A stretch of DNA of 64,000 nt from Paenibacillus apiarius (GCF_017052585.1 NZ_JAFFHZ010000001.1:5332001-5396000); one strand, 5' to 3'; positions 25,976-35,347 are shown, counted from the stretch's first letter. Numbers and translations are program-made. Notes: generated by a model from the sequence alone, not told the origin.

Positions 25976-26965
25976 CTACAGCTCCTTGTATCTCGCCAGG
26001 ATCGCTTTCGCTTCCGAGATGACCCTGCTCCGCAGCTCGGCGGGAGCAATCGCCTCCATGAATGAACCGAAGCCGAGAATCATCTCTGCTGCCGAATCGA
26101 GCGTATCGAATTCGACATCGGCTTCAGACCAGCCGTCATCGGCTGGCACGGTATGGAGCACTTTGACATACCGTTCACGGGTAAAGCGAGGCAGCAGCCG
26201 ATCATTCAAGCGCACACGCGCCGGATAGCGCGGCAGGCTGGATTGGAATTGCGCGGTTGATTGTTCCCAATAGGCGGCCAAGTCGAATCCGGCGGGACGC
26301 GCAAATGCCTCCTCCAGCAGTTCGGCATGCCGAACACGCGACAAACGGTAGGAGCGCAAGCCGCCGTCCGTGTCCGCCACGACGTACCAAACGCTCCGCT
26401 TGGCCACCAGCCCGAGTGGATGAATGGTTCGTGTCACGAGGCCATCATGGCGCTCATATTCAATGCGCAGCGTCCGCTCCTCCCACACGGCCTCTTGCAC
26501 GACAGGCAAATAGGTGGACGATTCGCTCGTCTGATGCCAGCCAGCTCCATCCACATGAATGCGTTCTCTGGCCACTTCCGCATCTCGCCGCAGCTCGGCG
26601 GGCGATGCGGCCAATAGCTTAAGACAGGCGCTGTCGAACTCGCCTCGCAGACCGAGATCGTCCACCAGCGAAGATGAATTCATGAGCAGCAGCGACATAA
26701 GCTCCTGCGCCTTCATCCCGGTCAATCTCGTCCGGTATCCTTCCGTGAGCGCCCATCCGCCAGTGGAACCGCGATCGGCATAGACGGGAATTCCCGCCGT
26801 ACACAATGCTTCCATATCGCGAAAGATCGTCCGTTCGGACACCTCCAGCCGCCGAGCAAGCTCGCGGGATGTCATTTTGCCGTGGTTTTGCAGCAGCAAC
26901 AAGATGGACAGCAATCGATCGGCCCTCACCATAATCCCTCTTTTCTTCATGGAATCCGATATCAT
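25976..26965 (-). CDS. YafY-type HTH/WYL-domain transcriptional regulator
   Basis: 329 residues. The N-terminal HTH_11 domain (RADRLLSILLLLQNHGKMTS, then SERTIFRDMEAL) is followed by a WYL ligand-binding domain (about residues 140-225) and a C-terminal WCX-like extension. Such regulators commonly repress a divergent gene and respond to a small molecule. Here an SDR gene is divergent and a perfect inverted repeat lies between them (26984-27004). The start may be 26965, or the internal ATG at 26932 which follows AAGAGGG. Confidence 0.85.
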   Translation of the reverse strand: MISDSMKKRGIMVRADRLLSILLLLQNHGKMTSRELARRLEVSERTIFRDMEALCTAGIPVYADRGSTGGWALTEGYRTRLTGMKAQELMSLLLMNSSSLVDDLGLRGEFDSACLKLLAASPAELRRDAEVARERIHVDGAGWHQTSESSTYLPVVQEAVWEERTLRIEYERHDGLVTRTIHPLGLVAKRSVWYVVADTDGGLRSYRLSRVRHAELLEEAFARPAGFDLAAYWEQSTAQFQSSLPRYPARVRLNDRLLPRFTRERYVKVLHTVPADDGWSEADVEFDTLDSAAEMILGFGSFMEAIAPAELRSRVISEAKAILARYKEL

Positions 26966-26983
26966 CTCCTCCTGTCACGACCA

Positions 26984-27004
26984 ATATGACAGTAGTTGTC
27001 ATAT
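26984..27004. promoter_or_regulatory. Inverted-repeat operator between YafY-type regulator and SDR gene
   Basis: ATATGACA-GTAGT-TGTCATAT, a perfect 8-bp inverted repeat, sits in the divergent intergenic region, 20 bp from the regulator start and 50 bp from the SDR start. A likely operator of the regulator. Confidence 0.65.
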
Positions 27005-27053
27005 ATTTTCGGATAAACTAAAACAGAAGTCAAATGAGATGAGGAGGACAAGG

Positions 27054-27923
27054 ATGAAGCCATTGCGCAATCAAGTCGCCGTAGTCGCTGGAGCGACTCG
27101 CGGGGCAGGACGGGGAATCGCCGCCATGTTGGGAGAAGCGGGCGCGACGGTCTATTGCACGGGTCGCAGTGCGCGCGGACAGCTGTCCAGCATGGGGAGG
27201 AGCGAAACGATTGAAGACACGGCCGAATTGGTGACGGCGAACGGAGGAAAGGGGATTCCTGTACGCGTGGATCATACGGTGGAGAAAGACGTGAAGGCGC
27301 TCTTTGAACGGATAAAAGAAGAACAGAATGGACAGCTCGATATATTGGTGAATGATGTGTGGGGAGGAGATCCTCTCACGGAGTGGGGCAAAGGCTTCTG
27401 GGAGCACTCGCTTGCGAACGGCTTGCTCATGCAGCAGCAGGCCGTTCACTCGCACATGATAACGAGCTATTACGGAGCGCCGCTAATGGTTGCACGGCGG
27501 CACGGGCTTATTATCGAGATTACCGACGGCATGGATTATCGGTACCGGGGCAACGTGTATTACAGCCTTGCCAAGGTGTCGGCAATCCATCTGGCTGCGG
27601 CGATGGCAGAAGACCTGCGTCCACACGGAGTTGCGGCAGTTGCTGTTACTCCCGGGTTTCTGCGGTCGGAAGCGATGCTCGACCAGTTCGGCGTAAACGA
27701 GCAGAATTGGAGAGAGGCGGGGAGGCAAGATCCCCATTTCTTAATGTCGGAGACGCCAACCTATATCGGGAAGGCCATAGTTGCATTGGCGGCCGATCCG
27801 GAGCGGATGGACAAGTCAGGAAAATCGTACAGCACGTGGGGACTATCGGATGAGTACGGGTTCACCGATGCCGACGGCAGCCGCCCGCATTGGGGCAAAT
27901 ACGCAGCCGAGCAAGGATTCTGA
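27054..27923 (+). CDS. Short-chain dehydrogenase/reductase (SDR)
   Basis: 289 residues from ATG 27054 after GATGAGGAGGACAAGG. The Rossmann cofactor loop is VVAGATRGAGRGIA, and the classic YxxxK active site appears as YYSLAKVSAIHL near residue 165, with the catalytic-serine position altered (IIEITDG rather than I-x-x-x-S-S). NAD(P)-dependent oxidation or reduction of an unknown substrate. It is divergent from a YafY/WYL regulator and probably under its control through the inverted repeat between them. A strong terminator follows. Confidence 0.88.
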   Translation: MKPLRNQVAVVAGATRGAGRGIAAMLGEAGATVYCTGRSARGQLSSMGRSETIEDTAELVTANGGKGIPVRVDHTVEKDVKALFERIKEEQNGQLDILVNDVWGGDPLTEWGKGFWEHSLANGLLMQQQAVHSHMITSYYGAPLMVARRHGLIIEITDGMDYRYRGNVYYSLAKVSAIHLAAAMAEDLRPHGVAAVAVTPGFLRSEAMLDQFGVNEQNWREAGRQDPHFLMSETPTYIGKAIVALAADPERMDKSGKSYSTWGLSDEYGFTDADGSRPHWGKYAAEQGF

Positions 27924-27937
27924 CTGCGATGTGAATC

Positions 27938-27973
27938 AAGGCCGGTCTCGAATCTTGAGTGGACCGGCCTTTT
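27938..27973. terminator. Terminator between SDR and methyltransferase genes
   Basis: AAGGCCGGTC pairs with GACCGGCCTT around a 16-base spacer, with T and A runs on either side, so it may act in both directions for the convergent genes. Confidence 0.85.
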
Positions 27974-27987
27974 CTGTGCGCTTGCCG

Positions 27988-30063
27988 TTATTGCTTCTCG
28001 ATGACGATGAGACAGGTGCTGTCGGGGAATGGAGCCGGCTCTCTCCGCTCGTTCATGAAGGAGACCTTCGGCGCAAGCGCCTCTGTATAGCCGTCTTGCA
28101 AGTAATGGCCGCACTTGATGATGGCAGCGCGGGCTCCCAACGTCTTCGCGATGAAAGTCTCATATTGCGACGGCGTAAAATAACCGAATTGCTCCTGGAC
28201 TTCGTGGACATATGCTTCAGGTCCCCAAGTGTACGTATACAGGAATTCCATGGCGTCATTGATCGGCATTAACGCTTCTCGCGGCGACAAACGCTCATAT
28301 CGAATCTTCCTTCCCGCGAAATCTTTGGCATATCGTTCCAGCCAGGACATGCCATCTTCCTTGCGGAACGCGACGATCCGCATCTCATCCGTTGGCTCGC
28401 TCATAATCCCGTCGCGGATAATGATGCGTCCGCCCGGCCGAAGGACATCGAAGGCGCTCCGGAGGGCGGCCGCAACCGTGTCATGGTTGAAGCGTCTTCC
28501 TTCATATTCGATATAAGAGTACAGCTCATGCAAGATGGACGAGAAAATGATCGTATCGATGCTTCCCGGCTCGACATATTGCTTGAGATTAAGCGCATCG
28601 CCCTTCATGACGCGCCAGCTCCGGTTCTCACGCTGTTTCCTGCGCTCCAGCGCCTGGATGACATTTTGCGAAATATCGATTCCGAGCGCCTGTTTGCCTG
28701 GCAGACGGTCCTCAATCAAGTCGAGCATGACTCCTCCGCCAGGGCCGATATCGATCACGCCGACACCGGTCACATAATCGAGAATAACTTGCTTATAGTC
28801 TGCCGACCGGTTCATATCGGACAAATAGTCCTCTTCATTATGGAACCGATCGTATGCGTCGCGCCGCAATTCGAACAAGTCGAACAGCATCAGAATTGCT
28901 TTCTCATAGAGCGGCGTCTTCTCGGCTTCGATGCAGAACGCTATCAATTTTTCCGCGGCGGCAGAAAATTCGAAGTTCACATACACACTGTCCCGAGCTT
29001 CATTAAGTTGTTCGATACGGAAGGCCAGATGCGGACTATCCGGCGTGCGATGGTTCCTTATATCCTCATAAGTCAGGTCCCGCAATGCCTTTTCGATCAT
29101 CCGTTTTTTGTAGACGTTCATTTTCTTCCGGCCTTTGAACTCGTAATACATGCCATTCATCAGCCGCTCGAAGCTAATATGGCGCACATGCTCCGTCTGC
29201 GGAGCAGCCAAGGTCAAGAGAAAGATTTTGATGAACTCTTCGAACGAAAACTCATGTAAAGCCGCTTCGACGAACCATAAGGTTTTGTCGTCCAATGCAC
29301 GGAGCGCGGTCATGATATGCGGTTGGCTTTCCAGCTTCGCCAGCTCAGCCTTTACATTTTCGCCGCTGCGGCCAGACAGCTCCCGCAGATGACGGAACCG
29401 CTCCTGCAAGGAGTACCCCTTATCGAATTGTCCAGTCACGATCTGATCGATGACGTCCTCGACCCGGCTCTTCAGTGAATCCCACAATTCAGGCGAGACC
29501 GCGGCAATGACGCACCGATTCAGCGGCAGGAGCAGATCCCGCAGTTCCCGGGGTGATACGATGCCTTGCTCTACCAGTTGATATAAGGGCGCGTTTTCGA
29601 TTAAGGGCACTTCTCCGCGCAAATATTGTCCGATAAGTCCATGCGTATAAATAAGCGTATGCGTAAGCTGGCTGCGCCCATGGCTGCTGTCCTCGACATG
29701 CTGCTTATAGATCTGAGCGGAGCCGATGTTATGGGCGAACAGCAATACGCCTTGCTCCTGCCAGACGATCCGCTGCCGCAAGGTCCCGCCCTTGGCAATC
29801 TCGGACCATTTCAGCGTCTCTTCCACCGTTTCCTTAATCCAGAAGGACAAGGGCGTGTCTGACAACTCTTGCAGTGTCCGCTCTACATAGTCGAGCACCG
29901 GATTGGAATTCGCCAGCTGCCGCAGCGATTGAATCCGTTCCAGATTGACAATCCGTTCCTCGGCCGTCACGATGTATTCCAGCCAGCGGTTCTCCGCCAG
30001 CAGCGCGGTTTCGCCTTGTCTGTAGGATTGAATAGCTTCTAATGATTGCAGCAAGTGCTTCAC
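27988..30063 (-). CDS. Large SAM-dependent methyltransferase domain protein, 691 aa
   Basis: The C-terminal third holds a class I methyltransferase: motif I VIDIGPGGG near residue 440, LGIDISQNVI, then a motif IV region DTIIFSSILHELYSY and the RPGGRIIIRDG strand. The N-terminal 400 residues are an alpha-helical region with no domain I recognise, which makes the protein unusually long for the fold. The frame opens at GTG 30063, but a TTG at 30054 lies at a better distance from AAAGGTG. Substrate unknown; cytosolic. The 440 bp upstream (30064-30507) contain no gene I can support. Confidence 0.75.
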   Translation of the reverse strand: MKHLLQSLEAIQSYRQGETALLAENRWLEYIVTAEERIVNLERIQSLRQLANSNPVLDYVERTLQELSDTPLSFWIKETVEETLKWSEIAKGGTLRQRIVWQEQGVLLFAHNIGSAQIYKQHVEDSSHGRSQLTHTLIYTHGLIGQYLRGEVPLIENAPLYQLVEQGIVSPRELRDLLLPLNRCVIAAVSPELWDSLKSRVEDVIDQIVTGQFDKGYSLQERFRHLRELSGRSGENVKAELAKLESQPHIMTALRALDDKTLWFVEAALHEFSFEEFIKIFLLTLAAPQTEHVRHISFERLMNGMYYEFKGRKKMNVYKKRMIEKALRDLTYEDIRNHRTPDSPHLAFRIEQLNEARDSVYVNFEFSAAAEKLIAFCIEAEKTPLYEKAILMLFDLFELRRDAYDRFHNEEDYLSDMNRSADYKQVILDYVTGVGVIDIGPGGGVMLDLIEDRLPGKQALGIDISQNVIQALERRKQRENRSWRVMKGDALNLKQYVEPGSIDTIIFSSILHELYSYIEYEGRRFNHDTVAAALRSAFDVLRPGGRIIIRDGIMSEPTDEMRIVAFRKEDGMSWLERYAKDFAGRKIRYERLSPREALMPINDAMEFLYTYTWGPEAYVHEVQEQFGYFTPSQYETFIAKTLGARAAIIKCGHYLQDGYTEALAPKVSFMNERREPAPFPDSTCLIVIEKQ

Positions 30064-30507
30064 CTTTTTCTATGGAATAGACATGAACATGTTCATATTT
30101 TGATACTCCGACGCCTTAAGTCGCACGCTGACTAACGTCAGCAGGATTATTAGCAAGATAAGTTGAGCTATTGAATTTATTCACGAGAGTGTGACACACC
30201 TTCGTTACTTATCTCAACATATTGGAGAGGCTATGCTCTCGGTTTGGCGCTTCCGCTGCATGCGGATTTAGCAGATGAACATGGTGGAGGAATCCTTTAT
30301 ATACTACAACATTAAGAGATGCCGGACAATTCATGTGGCAGAAGACACGACCTGTCGGAAACCGGTTCGTCCAGCTGCTTGCCGCAGAAATGGCGTTGTC
30401 GGATCATAGGGGGAGGGAGATTGATCTTGCTGGCTGTGCCGGAAAGTTCCGGTGCTTTATAATGTGGAAAAGACGAAGCAAGCAAAAGAACGAAGGAGGC
30501 AGATATC

Positions 30508-31398
30508 ATGAACAAAGTATTGATTTTGGGAGGAACTCGCTTTTTCGGCAAAAAGCTGGTGGAGGCGTTGCTGCGCAAAGGCGCGGACGTGACGATAGCG
30601 ACAAGAGGGAAGACTGCGGATCCGTTCGGGAATGCGGTGAAGCGGATTGAGGTGGACCGCACCGATTCCGCGGCGTTCAAGTCCGCTATTGGAACAGCCC
30701 AATGGGATGTTGTATACGATAATATCTGCTTCACGCCGCAAGAAGCGGATGAAGCTTGTGCCATCTTCGCCGGCAAGGTACAACGATACATATTGACGTC
30801 CAGCTTATCCGTCTACGAATTCGGTCCGGAGCGAAGAAGCGAATCGGACTTCAATCCCTATACGCACCCAATCCAATTGGAGGTACAACCTGAGCTAAGC
30901 TATAAGGAAGGAAAGCGCTGCGCGGAAGCGGTGCTATTGCAGAAAGCCTCGTTTCCGGTCTGTGCGGTCCGTTTTCCGATCGTGCTTGGAGCGGATGATT
31001 ATACGAAGCGTCTCCATTTTCACGTTGAGCATGTGCGGCAAGATGAGCCAATCGGCATTCCTTCTCTGGACGCGAAGCTGTCATTCATCAGCTCCGACGA
31101 GGCGGCGGAATTCCTGGCCTGGCTGAAGGACAACGCTATGGAAGGGCCGGTGAATGCATGCTCGACAGGAGAACTGTCGCTGCGGGACATCGTCACTGCT
31201 GTCGAAGCAGCAGTTGGAAAGCAGGCGCGCGTCGTTGTCGATATGTCCGAGTTGCCCGATGTGCATAAGTCTCCATTCGGCGCGCCGGACAGCTGGTTCA
31301 TGGATACCGCGAAAGCGAAGCAGCACGGATTTGCATTCCGCAATGTGAGGGATTGGTTCGTGCCGCTCGTTCGCGATATTGCGGCCGGGAGGGCATAA
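30508..31398 (+). CDS. NAD-dependent epimerase/dehydratase family protein
   Basis: 296 residues from ATG 30508 after GAAGGAGGCAG. The extended-SDR Rossmann fold begins VLILGGTRFFGKKL, with TIATRG at strand 2 and the active-site region ILTSSLSVYEFG, followed by SYKEGKRCAE in the YxxxK position. It resembles the NmrA/epimerase-like proteins that act on nucleotide-linked sugars or serve as redox sensors; the substrate is not known. It is the last clearly mid-GC gene before the AT-rich toxin island. Confidence 0.85.
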   Translation: MNKVLILGGTRFFGKKLVEALLRKGADVTIATRGKTADPFGNAVKRIEVDRTDSAAFKSAIGTAQWDVVYDNICFTPQEADEACAIFAGKVQRYILTSSLSVYEFGPERRSESDFNPYTHPIQLEVQPELSYKEGKRCAEAVLLQKASFPVCAVRFPIVLGADDYTKRLHFHVEHVRQDEPIGIPSLDAKLSFISSDEAAEFLAWLKDNAMEGPVNACSTGELSLRDIVTAVEAAVGKQARVVVDMSELPDVHKSPFGAPDSWFMDTAKAKQHGFAFRNVRDWFVPLVRDIAAGRA

Positions 31399-31480
31399 CG
31401 GACGATAATCACGCTGTCGAGAAGTTCTTTAACGGTTGCCAATGAGTCAACAGCAATGAAAGCGGGATCTCTCCGCATTT

Positions 31481-31524
31481 GATCAACTCAGGCAGCAGCA
31501 CCGATGCTGCTGCCTGAGTTGATC
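31481..31524. repeat. Perfect 20-bp inverted repeat
   Basis: Arms at 31481-31500 and 31505-31524 (GATCAACTCAGGCAGCAGCA and its exact complement) are separated by CCGA. It is long enough to be a very stable hairpin; without a T run it is an atypical terminator. It lies close to the composition change into the toxin island. Confidence 0.7.
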
Positions 31525-31532
31525 ATTGTGAC

Positions 31533-31656
31533 ACCGTTGGCAGTTATCGGACACCCTTGCTTTGAGCAGCAGAAGGCTGGATTGGCGCTCAATCCAAAAG
31601 TGAAATGGCTCCTGAACAACGCGGGCAGCGAAAGTTTGCAGAAGCAATATAAGTAA
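31533..31656 (+). pseudogene. 3' fragment of an unknown gene
   Basis: One frame reads a protein-like tail (ALNPKVKWLLNNAGSESLQK) ending at the TAA near 31656, with no start. Probably the stump of a gene cut at the island boundary. After it the sequence becomes strongly AT-rich. Confidence 0.3.
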
Positions 31657-31716
31657 CCAATATCACGTTCTTCTTTTGGTAAAATATAAACTTATATATT
31701 ATGAAGATATGTTCAT

Positions 31717-31745
31717 GTACTAAAGTATAAACTTTAGTACTTTTT
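31717..31745 (+). promoter_or_regulatory. Perfect hairpin upstream of the AtxA-like regulator gene
   Basis: GTACTAAAGT-ATAA-ACTTTAGTAC followed by TTTTT. It could be an intrinsic terminator for upstream transcription, an attenuator, or an operator for the regulator gene that begins about 105 bp later. Confidence 0.6.
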
Positions 31746-31849
31746 ATCTATGAACAGCTCTGTTGGAATACTCCATAATGAAAGTTGGTTTACACTCCTT
31801 AATCGTATATCCAAAAGAAGGTAGTGAGTATGGAACACATCAGAGGTGA

Positions 31850-33316
31850 ATGAAAGTGAAAACTTCAAATCGACTTGTTGCTTTATACCAATATTTAGTT
31901 GAGCATGACAGTTGGATTACAACCCAACAATTAGCTGCGATGCTGGGTTGTTCCGTTTGTACGATAAGAAATGATCTTGAAATACTAAAGTCTTTTTTAC
32001 CGGATACTTGGTTTATTGAAAGCCGGAGGGGCAAAGGGGTTCATATAAATCGTCCCTCTAACCAACCTATTGTACCATTTAGACAGTTACTAAATGAAAC
32101 AGATAGAGTTCAAAATCTAATAGCATATCTCATTCATAATGAGTCAGGGTGTACATTGATAGAACTCAGCCAAAAATTATTTTATAGTGTGAGTACAATC
32201 AGTAAAATTATAAAGATATTAAAACATGAGTTGAAAAAATACCACCTAAAATTAGGTACAAAACCCGTGAAAATTCATGGAAATGAGTTTCATTTACGAC
32301 AATTTTATTTTGACTATTATCTGAATAAAAACTGTACGGCTTGGATACAACAAGATACTTTAAAATCGATATGTACTCTTATGAAATCAATTGAACAAAA
32401 AGGGAGATTTAAGTTTTCTGACACTTCTTATATCCAACTTCCGATTGTATTGTCTATCTGGAAAAGTCGCCTTTTAAAAAAACAGCACATTACAAAATTT
32501 GTTTATCCAACCTTTGTTTACGAATCCAGTGATTCATTTCGATGGATTATTCCAATTATTGAAGAACATTTAAAAAAACTGCATATAAGGGTAAGTTCTC
32601 ATGAATTACAATATGGAGCAGCTCTGATACTTGGTGTACCACGAACCGAGGGGAAAATAGCAGATAGCACTAAGACTCTTATTAATGAAATGTTAGAGCA
32701 GTGTCATACGGAGCCTGTTAGTAAAGTTATTCAACACATAGAAGAAAAAACATTGTTGCCTTTTTCCAACGACCCAATTTTGTTTCAACAATTATATGAC
32801 TATTATAAATACGCAAGTATAAGATGGATTACCGGAATTCACAGTAATGCTAGCCAAAAGACTATAAAGATCAAAGATAGTGAATTCAGTCTTTTTAACT
32901 CAGTCCGTGAGGCCATGCACCAATACTTTAATCATGTAGATTCAATTAGGGATGATGATGTGGCAGACATTACGATGTTCTTTGTCGCCAGCAAGCTAGG
33001 CTATAATATGCAGCAGAAAGAAAAAACAATATTATTGTATGTAAGTGAAACCGGTGTTATGAGATATGTTAAGTTGAAGCTGCTTGAAAATATCTGCGGA
33101 CCAATCAAAATTGTTACTACAAATCATGCCCACGAGATGAAATATCTTGCCTCAAATAAAAAAATAGATATCATAGTGACAACCAATCAGCAAAGTTATA
33201 CTCTGCTTCCCAATGGTATTCCTATCATCCATATAGACCCAATACCATCCAGCTATGATATTACTATTATTCAAGATGCATTAAAACGGGAGTCTGATCA
33301 TTGTAAATACGGTTAA
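31850..33316 (+). CDS. AtxA/Mga-like PRD virulence regulator
   Basis: 488 residues, the length of AtxA and Mga. Domain order: N-terminal HTH (about 8-60; TTQQLAAMLGCSVCTIRNDL), Mga-type HTH (about 85-140; LSQKLFYSVSTISKIIKIL), two PRD-like helical domains (about 160-380), and an EIIB-like C-terminal domain (about 390-485) opening with TILLYVSETGVMRYVKLKLL. AtxA activates the anthrax toxin genes and Mga the streptococcal virulence genes. This gene sits at the left edge of a toxin island whose units share one promoter element, so it is the best candidate activator. Start ATG 31850 or GTG 31856; AGAGG is just upstream. Confidence 0.8.
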   Translation: MKVKTSNRLVALYQYLVEHDSWITTQQLAAMLGCSVCTIRNDLEILKSFLPDTWFIESRRGKGVHINRPSNQPIVPFRQLLNETDRVQNLIAYLIHNESGCTLIELSQKLFYSVSTISKIIKILKHELKKYHLKLGTKPVKIHGNEFHLRQFYFDYYLNKNCTAWIQQDTLKSICTLMKSIEQKGRFKFSDTSYIQLPIVLSIWKSRLLKKQHITKFVYPTFVYESSDSFRWIIPIIEEHLKKLHIRVSSHELQYGAALILGVPRTEGKIADSTKTLINEMLEQCHTEPVSKVIQHIEEKTLLPFSNDPILFQQLYDYYKYASIRWITGIHSNASQKTIKIKDSEFSLFNSVREAMHQYFNHVDSIRDDDVADITMFFVASKLGYNMQQKEKTILLYVSETGVMRYVKLKLLENICGPIKIVTTNHAHEMKYLASNKKIDIIVTTNQQSYTLLPNGIPIIHIDPIPSSYDITIIQDALKRESDHCKYG

Positions 33317-33468
33317 AACGATCCCGTTTTTTCTTTACTCTTTCGCACTTCTCCCCATCCGTCATTTCATCCATATTATCTCCCATTATATAGTTACACA
33401 TTTTCTGCTCATAAATGTTAATTTTAAATATTTTATTGTTATCTATAGATGTTAGCATACTTTACGAA

Positions 33469-33690
33469 ATGGGGAATTATAGGAAGCTCTCCTTGTTTCT
33501 AAATGGGAATTCAAAGCGACAGGTTATGGAAAAATTAATGAGGAAGGAGAGCTTAATAGAGGCGAACTTCACTTTAAAATTTGCCGATGGACCTGTATCG
33601 TGTTCAGCATTTTGCAGAGAAGATGATATTTCAAAAAAACTAGCTATCGTAAAACAACTCAAACAGCAAGTAGCTGCACTAAATGTTTGA
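33469..33690 (+). CDS. Small hypothetical protein, 73 aa
   Basis: The frame is open from 33415; ATG 33469 begins MGNYRKLSLFLNGNSKRQ. The C-terminal part (DDISKKLAIVKQLKQQ) is helix-like. No ribosome binding site stands out and no family is recognised. It lies alone in the AT-rich gap of 650 bp between the AtxA-like regulator gene and the broken chemotaxis receptor gene, and may be a remnant. Confidence 0.35.
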   Translation: MGNYRKLSLFLNGNSKRQVMEKLMRKESLIEANFTLKFADGPVSCSAFCREDDISKKLAIVKQLKQQVAALNV

Positions 33691-33967
33691 CCTTCAAATA
33701 AACCAAAGTGCTTTCTCCAAAAAATTATTACTGTGGAATAATGATTCCTTGCTGGCGATCGTATATCCCGCTAGTGGTTACTGTAAATTAAAAAGTAATT
33801 TTGTATATTTATTCTCTACTTCAATGGCAAAAAAAGAGAAATGTACGTAAAAATATCTATGTAACAATTGACTTAATGAAAGAGGGAAGAAGGGGGATAG
33901 CTCTAAAAAGATTTTTAACGTTTGCTTTCAATTGAATCAAGTTATTTCAACAAAGAGGTGGAATTGA

Positions 33968-35084
33968 ATGATTACGAAACTGAGAAATATCTCGGCGGGA
34001 AAAAAGTTGTCACTATTGGTAACCACATTAATTCTATTTGTCGCCATTTCTAACATTATCAGTATCAGTGTCTTGAATTCGTTAACGAAAAACACGGAAC
34101 AAATCATTAATGAGCGCTTAGTGCCTTCCATTATATTGGGTCCAGACGAAAGGACTCGCTATTTTAAATGAAATAGATGATCATGTTTAATATGTAAATA
34201 ACTTGAATATCATTTTAGCCGAGCAATTACGTGATGTGAGCTCGAAACAAGCAGCGTCATTTACCGAGCAGCTTAACGAAAGCGTATCTCAGACGAGTGC
34301 AGCAAGTGAACATATTGCACAAAATGTACAGGAAATAGCGGAAGGTGCGGATGTGTTAATCACGACTCAAGTCGCCTCCGTTAACGACGCCGTAATGAAC
34401 GCATCCGATAAATCAACGGAGGGAAATAAAGCTATTGAGTCTGCCGTAAACCAGATGCAATCGATTCATCGAGTTATATCTAACCTCGAACTTACCATTC
34501 AAGGTTTAAATCGGCGTTCTAACGAGATTGCGCAAATCATGGACTTGATTAAAGAGATTGGAGAACAAACAAATCTGCTTGCATTAAACGCTACCATAGA
34601 GGCCGCGCGAGCAGGGGACAGAGGACGCAGCTATATGGTTGTAGCTAACGAAGTACGCAAGCTTGCTGAACAGTCTTCTCATTCAGCGGATAAAATCGGC
34701 AACTTAATTAACGCGATACAGGATGAAGCATCCGAGGCGGTGCAGTCCATGCAAAGGACAAAAAATGAGGTGATAGCCGGGGTGAACGCCGTTGGCGATG
34801 CAGGACAGCTTTTCGAGGGAATCAAGCAATCGGTAGAAGAAGTAGCCATCCATATTGAAAAGGTGATCTCTTCCGTAAATCAAATGACAATTGACGCCGA
34901 AGCAATACAAAATACGGTTCAATCTGTTAACCATTCAGCTATACTTTCCTCTTCCCGTTCGCAAAATATTTCTGCGGCGACAGAAGAGCAACTCGCTTCG
35001 ATGGAAGTAATCTCTGCATCCACCGGAGAACTGACTCAAATGGCTGCTGATCTTCGCTCTCAACTTTCCTACTTTAAAGTATAA
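33968..35084 (+). pseudogene. Decayed methyl-accepting chemotaxis protein
   Basis: The first frame (33968-34171) encodes the N-terminal membrane helix of a receptor (LSLLVTTLILFVAISNII). A shift or deletion then removes most of the sensor region, the second membrane helix and HAMP. The second frame (34203-35084) is the cytoplasmic signalling domain with the hairpin EIGEQTNLLALNATIEAARA. In that hairpin the normally invariant GRGFAVVADEVRKLA reads GRSYMVVANEVRKLA, with several changes. The broken frame and the missing sensor indicate a pseudogene. A strong terminator follows. Confidence 0.75.
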
Positions 35085-35112
35085 GAGGAAATCCGAGCTT
35101 TTTTACCTCGAT

Positions 35113-35162
35113 AAAACGGGCCGTTTCAGGTTTCATTCCTGAACGTCCCGTTTTTCTTTTTT
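35113..35162 (+). terminator. Terminator at start of the toxin units
   Basis: AAAACGGG, then GTTTCAGG, pairs with CCTGAAC and CCCGTTTT, followed by a long T run. It insulates the toxin promoter about 55 bp downstream. Confidence 0.85.
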
Positions 35163-35213
35163 TAGCAGAGCGGGCCCGACAAGATCGAGAGCGTTCATAT
35201 TAAGGCATATATT

Positions 35214-35269
35214 TTTTCATTAATAGGTGAAAAAATGTGTGCTGTTTTTTAGAAAGTTACCGATATACT
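35214..35269 (+). promoter_or_regulatory. Toxin promoter element, copy 1 (phosphoesterase gene)
   Basis: TTTTCA-N8-TGAAAA (35214-35233; the arms extend one base on each side) followed by a TGTGCTGTTTTTT tract, then TATACT at 35264-35269, exactly 30 bp after the palindrome, and TTGTAA just downstream. There is no TTGACA-like -35, which suggests activator dependence. One of five copies with identical spacing. Confidence 0.8.
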
Positions 35270-35347
35270 TTGCTTGTAATCGTGATTTGAATATTGTGAG
35301 GGTTATTTCCGTGTATATTTTTGACTCGTAAAAAGGAGAGGGTACTC

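Noticed and set aside
28483-29259. Long plus-strand ORF of 258 codons
   Set aside because: It lies wholly opposite the methyltransferase gene, whose motifs are clear; composition fits an antisense shadow.
35213-35234. PlcR-type box before the toxin genes
   Set aside because: PlcR boxes have the TATGNA-N4-TNCATA layout; the element here is TTTTCA-N8-TGAAAA and does not fit.
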